Origin: CAZRAL01 sp964598005
GTDB lineage: Bacteria; Pseudomonadota; Gammaproteobacteria; Burkholderiales; Usitatibacteraceae
Assembly (NCBI GenBank): GCA_964598005.1
Contig: CAZRAL010000049.1
Coordinates: 1-19,848, forward strand
Reading direction: 5' to 3'
DNA: 19,848 bases
This document shows positions 1 through 6,962 of this stretch, piece after piece. The notes under the pieces are model-generated. The model saw nothing but the letters and a program-made list of their open reading frames with translations, was not told the origin of the DNA and searched no databases. The first letter of the stretch is position 1, and each line of letters starts with the position of its first letter. A program made the translations under genes and the position numbers.

Positions 1-141
1 GCGCCTTGGGATGCGACCCGAAAGGCAAGGCGATGGCCCCGGCTTCGCGGCCTGTCCTGCGCAAGGCTTCCGCTACGCCGAGGCCTCCTTGGCTTCGTAT
101 CTGGATACGATCTGCCGATGTTGGCAACTACGATGCCTTGT

Positions 142-264
142 ATCTGGACTATTCTGGTCAAAACGCGGCTCATGGAGGACTTATTCAGAGATTCCTTGGA
201 TTCAGTGGCGAACTGGGCCTCCATTATAACGATGTCACGGCGGCGAATCGGCCGCAGCGGCGAT
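142..264 (+). pseudogene. Possible decayed Rhs-repeat protein fragment
   Basis: The reading frame here ends in a stretch resembling the Rhs core C-terminus. It has an RF.G segment, then GLHYN, then exactly ten residues to RRF with a proline in between. That matches the spacing of the Rhs pattern in which GLHYN is followed by a DP..GRF segment. The usual residues around the motif are missing, a few residues are deleted before GLHYN, and the frame starts inside the window with no visible ribosome site. It also runs into the convergent tldE-like gene. I read it as a remnant, not a working gene. The rest of positions 1-264 shows nothing else I can name except one copy of a dispersed repeat (173-196). 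Confidence 0.25.
173..196 (+). repeat. GGGAC-type dispersed repeat, copy 1 (divergent)
   Basis: This copy shares the core GGACTTATTCAGAG and a following TTCC with the copy at 3605-3630. The preceding bases GCGGCT.ATG are also shared. The terminal GGGAC is degenerate here (GAGGAC). The other copies are at 3605-3630, 6695-6720 (reverse) and 9948-9973 (reverse). Confidence 0.55.
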
Positions 265-1584
265 TTACAGCGTTAACAGGAAATCTTTGACCAGAATCCC
301 GGGTAGATGAGCCGATGCGGTGGCCCGTTGCCCATAGGTACCCGAATCGAGGATAAGGTCACAGTTCTGGGTGAGGCCAAGCAAATTTTCGCCGAAGATC
401 CGAAATGCCGAATCATCGAAACGCATGACATTCAGAGGGGCCTTGATTTGGCCATTTTCGACCCAGAAAGTGGCAAAACGTGTCATCCCCGTCATGCGGC
501 AAGCCATGCGATCGCTGAAATTCAGGTACCAGAGATTGCCGATGAATATGCCGGTATCGAGGGTTTTCAATATGGAATCATGAGCTAAAGCGCCGCCTGC
601 AAAATCAAGCGATTCCGCTGACTCTTGTGCATTGGCGCCATTGGTTGCCACGTCATACTCCTTGGCCGAGCGGGGCGAAACGAGTGGGGAATCAATTTTT
701 CCTTTGGTGATAAGCGGAACATTTGTTTTGATAAACCCTTCTTGCTGGAATCCCGGTGCGGAGCCAGTTTGCATGTTCTCTCTTATATTTATGCCAGGAT
801 TAAGCGACAGGCCGCTTTCCAGCATTTTTTGCAGCGGGCTCTGTTTGGTACGCTGCGATTTGAGACCGAGGCCGCCCCAATTCAGCAGGCTGACAATTTC
901 GTTCAATGCTGCCGGCGCAACATAAGCCCGATATGCACCGGGCGCGAGGGATAAAGGAGGGCTGCTCAGCAAGGCCAGCTGTTCCTTTGCAAAATGCATC
1001 TTGCGGGCCAATGTATCGGCATTCCATACGTAATCCGCATAGCTGCTTTTTACCGCCTTGTCGGCTGCGTGATAGAGACACCATTCAAAATTGAAATTAT
1101 CGGCGCGATGCCAGTTGCGTTGTCCCAGCGAGTTGGCAAATCCCCTGTAGAGCGGCCCGCTGGCAAAAAAACCTACCAGATCGGTGCCCTCGCCTGCACG
1201 TAGAACGCCGTCGATGATTTGCTCATCGGCAGGTAAACTGGACTGGGTGATATATTCAGTCGATTGGGGTGTCGTGTTGTAAAGAAGATAGGGGTCTTCG
1301 GGCAGGGCAGGCAAATTGCTGCGCAATTTTTCAACAGCAGTCTTGATCTCGGTACGATCCCCGTCGATATGGCCGGAAAGCGACAAACTGATTTGAATAT
1401 GGCGTCGTCCCGCGATTAAAGTAATGCCGATTTCCGCCTGCTTGACGCTACCCGCCTGACGGACCGCATTTTTGTTGAAACGGACAAAATTCGATTCTTC
1501 AGCAGAAAACCAGAGCAAAATAATCTCGCCTGCTTTTGCCAGCGCTGTCGTGTAATCGGCTAGTGTATGGAAGTAAGTTTGCAT
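265..1584 (-). CDS. TldE/PmbA-like subunit of TldD/TldE metallopeptidase
   Basis: This 439-residue protein has the overall shape of the TldD/PmbA family, with an N-terminal mixed domain and a C-terminal domain ending in GTYGQRATAS. It lacks the HExxxH motif present in the upstream gene, as expected for the non-catalytic TldE (PmbA) partner. In known systems TldD and TldE form a cytoplasmic heterodimer that degrades unfolded peptides and trims some ribosomally made peptides such as microcin B17. It lies 32 bases downstream of tldD on the same strand, so the two are probably co-transcribed. The start is the ATG at 1584; no strong Shine-Dalgarno sequence is seen, which fits translational dependence on tldD. 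Sequence similarity to E. coli PmbA is loose, so the symbol is left blank. Confidence 0.8.
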   Translation of the reverse strand: MQTYFHTLADYTTALAKAGEIILLWFSAEESNFVRFNKNAVRQAGSVKQAEIGITLIAGRRHIQISLSLSGHIDGDRTEIKTAVEKLRSNLPALPEDPYLLYNTTPQSTEYITQSSLPADEQIIDGVLRAGEGTDLVGFFASGPLYRGFANSLGQRNWHRADNFNFEWCLYHAADKAVKSSYADYVWNADTLARKMHFAKEQLALLSSPPLSLAPGAYRAYVAPAALNEIVSLLNWGGLGLKSQRTKQSPLQKMLESGLSLNPGINIRENMQTGSAPGFQQEGFIKTNVPLITKGKIDSPLVSPRSAKEYDVATNGANAQESAESLDFAGGALAHDSILKTLDTGIFIGNLWYLNFSDRMACRMTGMTRFATFWVENGQIKAPLNVMRFDDSAFRIFGENLLGLTQNCDLILDSGTYGQRATASAHLPGILVKDFLLTL

Positions 1585-1616
1585 AAGCCGGGAAAAGTCA
1601 GGGAACGTTCAAAGAA

Positions 1617-3077
1617 TCAGGATTCGCCGCCAAATACATCGACACGCGAAAATTTACAGGCAGGGCTGGCATGGCCGACGCGGATCGATTGATTGGGTTC
1701 GCCTTTGCCGCAATAGGGCGTACCCATTACCGCGAATGTATCGGCGTTGCCGACCCCCGAAAGACTGCGCCAGAAAGTTGCCGAGATACCGCGATAATTT
1801 GGATTTTTGACGATATGGCCCAGCTTACCATTTTCAATGCGTTGCCCAAATTCGCACCCGAACTGGAATTTATTGCGGGAATCGTCGATGGACCAGGAAA
1901 CGTTAGTGCGCATAAGCACACCATTGTCGATGCTGGCGATCAATTCATCGAGTGTTGATTCCCCAGCTTCGATGTTTAGATTGGCCATGCGATCGATTGG
2001 TGCGCGATTCCACGAACATGCGCGCGAATTGGCCACGCCCGGAAGGGATCGCCCGAGTGTTGCTGCACGCGTCTGGGAAATTGCACCGCCCAGCGGGCGC
2101 TTTAACAGGCCTTGCTCGATCATGTACTGCTTTTCTGCTTTCGCGCCATCGTCGTCGAATGCAAAGGTGGCAAATTGCTCAGGGCGTGTTGGATCGTAGA
2201 CGACATTCAATAACTCCGAGCCGTAGCGATAAGTGCCAAACATATCCAGCGTGACAAAGCTGGTGCCGGCAAAGTTGCGTTCATCGCCGAGGATGCGATC
2301 TAGTTCCAGTGGATGGCCGATCGATTCGTGGATCTGCAACATCATCTGATCCGGCATCAGCAATACATCCATTGTTCCGGTGGGGCAATTGGGCGCTAAC
2401 AATAACTGTAGCGCCTCTTCTGCGGTCGTACGCCCGGCACCGTTGAACCCCGAGCGGTCGATAATTTCCAGGCCACCCTGCTGGCAAAAACCATTGTGGC
2501 GGCCGCCGAAAGAACGGGTTTGTGCTTCGCCATTGGCGAAAGCGGTCACAGAAAGAGCCGGCACCATAAAATCGAACGCCTGATAAACCTGTGCATCATC
2601 AGCAGTAAGGTAAAGTTGACGCGTCTGAGTCGACCAAAACGATGCTGACCAATCCACAATGCGTTCGTCGATCTGGCACTGCGCCGACTCGGCCAGCAAC
2701 CTCTCCATTTTTTCGCGCATGTTTAATTGAGTGACCGGCCGGGCAACAGGCGTTCGATAATCTCCAACCGGTTGCGGCATGGTCTTGGCGGAATAAGGGG
2801 CGACCGCCCGTCCGGCAGTCAGCTGTGCCCAGCGCCGTGCCCTGGCAATCGCCTCGCGCAAACCGCCCTCGGAAAGATCGCTGGTGGCTGCGTAGCCATA
2901 TCCGCCCTTATCGATGATCGTAATCATAGTGCCACGGTCGATTATTGTTTGCACCGGTTCCGCTACATTCTGTCGAACGGAAATCTGCTCGGTGGTTTCT
3001 TCTACAAAACGCAACGAGCAAAAGTCAACGGCTGGAGCAAGTTTTTTGAAGATTGATTCGAGAGAAGAAGCCATCAT
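1617..3077 (-). CDS. tldD: TldD metallopeptidase, catalytic subunit
   Basis: This 486-residue protein carries the family signature HESIGHPLELDR at residues 250-261. It contains the HExxxH zinc motif (His250, Glu251, His255). A C-terminal segment CGKGEPNQ (Cys456) lies where the family has its further metal ligand; that assignment is by position only. The N-terminal half (about 1-200) is the usual TldD scaffold domain and the C-terminal half holds the protease fold. The length is typical. With the downstream TldE-like protein it should form a protease that threads and cleaves unfolded peptides, sometimes in maturation of peptide natural products. The start could be either of two adjacent ATG codons (3077 or 3074). 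No clear Shine-Dalgarno sequence precedes them. Confidence 0.9.
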   Translation of the reverse strand: MMASSLESIFKKLAPAVDFCSLRFVEETTEQISVRQNVAEPVQTIIDRGTMITIIDKGGYGYAATSDLSEGGLREAIARARRWAQLTAGRAVAPYSAKTMPQPVGDYRTPVARPVTQLNMREKMERLLAESAQCQIDERIVDWSASFWSTQTRQLYLTADDAQVYQAFDFMVPALSVTAFANGEAQTRSFGGRHNGFCQQGGLEIIDRSGFNGAGRTTAEEALQLLLAPNCPTGTMDVLLMPDQMMLQIHESIGHPLELDRILGDERNFAGTSFVTLDMFGTYRYGSELLNVVYDPTRPEQFATFAFDDDGAKAEKQYMIEQGLLKRPLGGAISQTRAATLGRSLPGVANSRACSWNRAPIDRMANLNIEAGESTLDELIASIDNGVLMRTNVSWSIDDSRNKFQFGCEFGQRIENGKLGHIVKNPNYRGISATFWRSLSGVGNADTFAVMGTPYCGKGEPNQSIRVGHASPACKFSRVDVFGGES

Positions 3078-3117
3078 AGATAAATAGGAACGAGCAAAGT
3101 GAAAGGTGGATTTGCGT

Positions 3118-3345
3118 TTAAATTATCGTATCAGAGGTCATCTTGAATAATACTTGAGCAGGGGACTTCTGGCCAAGCCTTTTACGTAGTTGGTGGTTAA
3201 GATCGTTAGCGATGCGATCAAATTGTGGTTGTGTCATATGATGTAGGCCCTTGCCTTTGCAGCACGTATTGGTGAACGAATTGTCCGATCCAGCTGCCTT
3301 TCAAGTACCACGGCGTTTTGCCAAAGCAGTGCTTGCCTGAATGCG
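3118..3345 (-). pseudogene. IS30-family transposase, C-terminal remnant
   Basis: On the minus strand, 3300 to 3118 reads through a segment typical of the IS30 transposase C-terminus. The pattern is KGKGLHHMTQPQFDRIANDL, then NHQLRKRLGQKSPAQVLF and a stop. It matches the family layout of a PKG.DL segment, T..(Q/E)LD.IA..LN, RPRK.LG and (S/T)PAE. A stop codon interrupts the frame at 3301-3303. Some upstream residues resemble the family in another frame, so the copy is frameshifted and truncated, with no intact N-terminal or catalytic part. It is debris from an old insertion between tldD and the outer-membrane gene. A 39-codon piece beginning at an internal ATG (3237) is unlikely to be a real gene. 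Confidence 0.7.
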
Positions 3346-3604
3346 TTCTGCTGCGATTGTAAAAGTCTAGCTACCCGCCTACGCCCGCTTACAGTTGCTC
3401 CACACCGGCATACACCTTGCGTCTGAAAGCAGTAGCGTAAAATTCTTGTTCATCTAAAAAAGGCGCCAATTGTTTTGTGATACTCTCGCATCGTACTCTG
3501 AATCACCCTTGGTTTTGAGGAGGCTTCACAGATTGAGAAAATGGAGCCATGAACAAAGCCAATAGCAGATCTAACTGGTTTCCCCCGGAAATACGCCGCG
3601 GCTA
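3346..3604. other. Gene-free stretch with no recognised content
   Basis: I see no convincing coding region, RNA gene or promoter here. It may be the rest of the insertion debris next to the IS30 remnant. A plus-strand frame open from 3549 continues into the outer-membrane gene, but its first 42 codons do not look like a signal peptide. Confidence 0.4.
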
Positions 3605-3630
3605 TGTGGGACTTATTCAGAGGTTCCCTA
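3605..3630 (+). repeat. GGGAC-type dispersed repeat, copy 2
   Basis: The sequence reads TGTGGGACTTATTCAGAGG and then TTCCCTA. Similarity to the reverse complement of copy 3 (6695-6720) extends upstream through CCCGGAAA and GCGCGG-like blocks, so the repeat unit is nearer 50 bases. It ends 44 bases before the outer-membrane gene start and could carry or disrupt its control region. Confidence 0.7.
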
Positions 3631-3674
3631 ATCCCGCACTTTTGGCGCGGGCTGTTATTGAGAGGATTCTGTTC

Positions 3675-4379
3675 ATGAAATATATCGCGCTCGCTGTTTG
3701 GTCTATGTTGAGTGTTGGGCATGTCAACGCTGGAAATTTGGGTCAAATTGGGAGTCTTGTCCAGGATCAGTTTCATCATCTTTCTGCCGATCTTGGTGCC
3801 GTTGCAGCTTATAAAGGCGTGACTCCGGCCACTCCACTGGGTCTTGTCGGATTCGATGTAGGCGCAGAATTGACCCAAACCCGGCTTACACATGCTGATG
3901 TATTTCGAGCGGCTGGAGTAGATGTTTCCAGCGTGTATGCACCAAAACTGCATATCACCAAGGGATTACCTTGGGGCATGGATATCGGTACATTTGTGAG
4001 CCGTACTTCGGGCATCAGCGGTTCGCTGATTGGCGGCGAAATACGTTACGCCATTCTCGACGATGGCTTGACCACACCGGCGCTGGGCGTGCGCCTCTCC
4101 GGCAGCAAGCTAACGGGTGTGAATCAGCTTGACCTGCATACGATTGCGGCTGATGCCACGCTTTCCAAGAAATTTCTATTGCTGACACCTTATGCCGGTG
4201 TAGGTGTGGTGCGTATAAACAGCGAGGCCAATGCTATAGGACTAAAAGAAGAAAAATTCAATAAATCACGCACCTTCATTGGGCTCAATGCCAACTTTCT
4301 GCTAAGCAATGTCGCTATCGAAGCTGAGCGGCTGGGCAGCGTCAATTCAATTTCTGCGAAACTGGGGTTTCGTTTTTAA
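3675..4379 (+). CDS. Outer-membrane beta-barrel protein
   Basis: The ATG at 3675 gives a 234-residue protein. It begins with a signal peptide (MKYIALAVWSMLSVGHVNA, cleavage likely after residue 19) and has alternating hydrophobic and polar strands through the rest. It ends in GFRF, a terminal aromatic residue typical of proteins inserted by the BAM machinery. This start is preferred over the in-frame ATG at 3549 because GAGAGG lies about nine bases upstream and only this start gives an N-terminal signal peptide. The fold resembles small eight-stranded outer-membrane proteins; the ligand or role is unknown. Its last 38 bases overlap the convergent GT41 gene. One dispersed-repeat copy lies just upstream. 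Confidence 0.75.
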   Translation: MKYIALAVWSMLSVGHVNAGNLGQIGSLVQDQFHHLSADLGAVAAYKGVTPATPLGLVGFDVGAELTQTRLTHADVFRAAGVDVSSVYAPKLHITKGLPWGMDIGTFVSRTSGISGSLIGGEIRYAILDDGLTTPALGVRLSGSKLTGVNQLDLHTIAADATLSKKFLLLTPYAGVGVVRINSEANAIGLKEEKFNKSRTFIGLNANFLLSNVAIEAERLGSVNSISAKLGFRF

Positions 4380-6585
4380 GTTTTACAAGTGTATTTTCGA
4401 GCGACTGCACCGCCGCAACATCTTCAAATAAGCCAGGTCCACCGGCGTGAATACGGTGCCGCATAGTCTCAAGGCTAAGTGCATTTGAAGCGAGCCGAAT
4501 CGTAGCCTGCACATATTCTTCATCACTGCGCGCGATTAATTCGGGTACACCCAAAATATCGAGCATGGCGCTGGTTTGCCGCCCGCGCATCATCGGACCT
4601 TCATAAGCAATCATGGGGGTGCCCGTGGCCAATATATCAAAACTTGAATTGCCTCCAGAAAAAAAGGTGGTGTCGAGCACCACATCAGCCGCGCCCACGG
4701 TGCCAAGAAATTGCTCATACGGCATGACGGGCAGCATCGCCAGCGTTTTATCCGGATCGACGCCTGCATCACGCAACGTTGCGCCGATGCGTGCCATGAA
4801 AGCCTCGTTCATGCGTGGCGACATCGATTGATAAAACGCCAGTGTGCACCCCGGCAATTCACGGGCGATACGTGCGGCCAGCCGGTCGAAATGCGGCAGG
4901 ATTTTGAATAGTCGCTGCGGGCATAACAGATATGGGCGGCGCACGTTTTGCAGGGCCGATGGTACAACGCTGCGCGAGGCATCCGGCAGCGGATAACTCA
5001 CCGCCATGCGTGGCAGGCGGATCAATTTTTCCGTGTAGTGTTGTTGGGCATTATCAGGTTCGGCAGCATCGGCAGAAAGGTAATAATCGATGCTGTCTAT
5101 ACCGGTGGTGACGGGGTGACCATAAGCCGCACACTGGACGGGTGCCAGGCGCAGTGCGGCCAGCACTTGCTGCAAGGGATGCATGCCCACATCGAGATGG
5201 ATCAGAATGTCCAGTTGTGCGGCATGGATGGTGGTTGCCAGTGACAAGGTATCCGTTGAGGCTCGATAATAATGATCGGCACTGGCCTGTATTTTTTCAG
5301 TGAGTGAATCGCGGATTTCGCCGGTATGCCAGACGAATGATTCGAATTTTTCCTTATTCAGTTGCGTAATCCACGCGCCGAAAAAATAGCCAATGCTGTG
5401 TTGGCGTAAATAGGCGCTGACAAAGCCTATGCGTAGCCTCCCACCATGCGCGTGTGAGTGCCAGTCTGGGCGCTCAGAAAATTGCGGAAATGCACGTCGT
5501 GCCACCGCTTCGACAATGTGCCCAAAGCGGCGCTGCAAGCTGGTGTTATCCACATCCTGATAATTGAGATAGAAGGGTGCGTAGGAAGAGACGGCCTCCA
5601 GTGCTTCCTGTACCGGCCAACTGTTATTACCCAGTAACCGCTCTTCGATTTTTTCCAGTCCGCTAATCCAGCCTGCGCGGCATTCAGCGATTTGTGCGTC
5701 ACTGGAATAAAGTGGCGGCAGTGCGAGGTCACGTTCGAACCAGACTTTGATCCAGTCAGGGCGTGTTAGGCCCACAGCATCGAGCGTTTTTCGCCCTGCC
5801 TCCAGATCGCCATCGGCGATCTGTGCCAGACCCAGGTCGTATTGCAGTTCGGGTGCATGAGGGTGAAGCGCCTGCGCACGGGTGAGCGAAACCACAGCAG
5901 GGCCGGCAAGCCCTCCCAATCGTTGGGCATTGCCCAGTGCTTCCCAAGCCAGATGATCATCCGGTGTCTGTGCTACCAGACGCTGACCGGTTGCGATGGC
6001 CTGGTTGTATTGGCCCAGATCGGTCAATATCAACAGCAGATTGAGTTGGGCCGCTGCATCGCCGGGTTGCTGCTGTGCCACAGCACGATAATGAACGTGG
6101 GCATTCTCAACATCGCCGCGCGCACGCAATAGGTTGCCAAGATTGGTGTGTGCAGGCAAAAAATTTGCCTTCAACGCCAACACACGGTGATAGGCGGCAA
6201 TGGCCGCGGTCGAATCACCGGTTTCTTCCAGCAGCAGCCCCAGGTTATAGGCCGCTTCGGCATAGCCTGGCTGCAGGTCAAGCACCTTCTGGAGTATACG
6301 AATCGCCTGCGCCGATTTGCCAGCCGCTTTTAATACCAGTGCCAGATTGTTGTAAGCAGGAAAAAAGCCAGGCTGCAGAGCAATGGCGTGGTTGAAAAAC
6401 TGCTCCGCTTCGGTCAGGCGACGCAACTGGTAATTCGCCATACCCAGGGCAAACAAGGCGTGTACGTTGTTGGCGTCGCGCTGCACGGCGGCACGGAATT
6501 CACGCTCCGCTTCGAGATAGCGGCCCGATTGCAAAAGTTGCATGCCGCGCTGAAGTTGAGTGTTGATATTGGAAGATGGACTCAT
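4342..6585 (-). CDS. TPR-containing GT41 (O-GlcNAc transferase-like) glycosyltransferase
   Basis: This 747-residue protein has about seven TPR units over residues 8-290, several with the A..NLG.....G pattern. The C-terminal half resembles the OGT/SPINDLY catalytic region. Visible landmarks are GGRLRIGFVSAYLRQHSIG (381-399, His396), a GHPVTTGIDSIDYYLSD-like segment (489-505), YTEKLIRLP (517-525), the LFK lysine (Lys561) that corresponds to the UDP-contacting lysine of OGT, and SGGNSSFDILATGTPMI (643-659). Bacterial relatives glycosylate proteins (flagellin, adhesins) or occur alone with unknown targets. No target protein is evident beside it. It is single, cytosolic by sequence (no signal peptide), and overlaps the convergent outer-membrane gene by 38 bases. 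No strong Shine-Dalgarno sequence precedes the ATG. Confidence 0.85.
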   Translation of the reverse strand: MSPSSNINTQLQRGMQLLQSGRYLEAEREFRAAVQRDANNVHALFALGMANYQLRRLTEAEQFFNHAIALQPGFFPAYNNLALVLKAAGKSAQAIRILQKVLDLQPGYAEAAYNLGLLLEETGDSTAAIAAYHRVLALKANFLPAHTNLGNLLRARGDVENAHVHYRAVAQQQPGDAAAQLNLLLILTDLGQYNQAIATGQRLVAQTPDDHLAWEALGNAQRLGGLAGPAVVSLTRAQALHPHAPELQYDLGLAQIADGDLEAGRKTLDAVGLTRPDWIKVWFERDLALPPLYSSDAQIAECRAGWISGLEKIEERLLGNNSWPVQEALEAVSSYAPFYLNYQDVDNTSLQRRFGHIVEAVARRAFPQFSERPDWHSHAHGGRLRIGFVSAYLRQHSIGYFFGAWITQLNKEKFESFVWHTGEIRDSLTEKIQASADHYYRASTDTLSLATTIHAAQLDILIHLDVGMHPLQQVLAALRLAPVQCAAYGHPVTTGIDSIDYYLSADAAEPDNAQQHYTEKLIRLPRMAVSYPLPDASRSVVPSALQNVRRPYLLCPQRLFKILPHFDRLAARIARELPGCTLAFYQSMSPRMNEAFMARIGATLRDAGVDPDKTLAMLPVMPYEQFLGTVGAADVVLDTTFFSGGNSSFDILATGTPMIAYEGPMMRGRQTSAMLDILGVPELIARSDEEYVQATIRLASNALSLETMRHRIHAGGPGLFEDVAAVQSLENTLVKLKNETPVSQKLN

Positions 6586-6694
6586 GAATTACCTGTAAAA
6601 AGTCTGTTTAAAAAAAGTTGCGTAATTATGATGCGGGGTTATGCAGTATTCAGAGTGTCTATTTATTTGAGCGATACATTCCGGTTTCCGCGCG

Positions 6695-6720
6695 TTAGGG
6701 ACCTCTGATTAAGTCCCACA
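6695..6720 (-). repeat. GGGAC-type dispersed repeat, copy 3
   Basis: In reverse complement it reads TGTGGGACTTAATCAGAGG and then TCCCTAA. The arms GGGAC (6698-6702) and GTCCC (6713-6717) are a perfect inverted pair around a ten-base middle. The flank carrying CGCGCGGCCA also matches copy 2. Confidence 0.7.
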
Positions 6721-6821
6721 TGGCCGCGCGCTCGGTTTTCCGGGATGGCCCGCCGGACACAAAAGCGTGGCGAAGCCAAGCATCCTTGGGTGAGTATACA
6801 AAATTGGGCAATAACATAAAC

Positions 6822-6850
6822 TTGCAATCGGCAACGATCGCTATTAACAT
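6822..6850 (+). promoter_or_regulatory. Candidate sigma-70 promoter for the TPR/HD-GYP gene
   Basis: TTGCAA (6822-6827) and TAACAT (6845-6850) are separated by 17 bases. Both elements are only moderate matches to TTGACA and TATAAT, and an overlapping GATAAT offers another possible -10. The position, about 110 bases before the first ATG, is reasonable. Confidence 0.25.
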
Positions 6851-6962
6851 TTGATAATAATTGTGGTTTACACAGACTGCACACACAACAACACAAAACA
6901 ACACAACGGCAGCGCAACAACGTTACAGCGAAGCAATTTGTAAATAAAACGAATGCCAATCG

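Larger units (their letters stand above)
6586..6962. other. Intergenic region: repeat copy 3, candidate promoter and A/C-rich leader
   Basis: This stretch separates divergent genes. It holds a dispersed repeat copy (6695-6720), an A/T-rich zone with a possible promoter (6822-6850) and a strikingly A/C-rich stretch (6871-6921). From 6871 to 6907 that stretch has one G and one T. No reading frame in it looks real. Confidence 0.6.

Noticed and set aside
3633..3651. CCCGC...GCGGG inverted pair upstream of the outer-membrane gene
   Set aside because: Only five pairs with a long loop and no T-run; not a supportable terminator or operator.
3450..3953. A 167-codon minus-strand frame across the outer-membrane gene start
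   Set aside because: It overlaps the signal peptide and ribosome site of a convincing plus-strand gene and has no family features.
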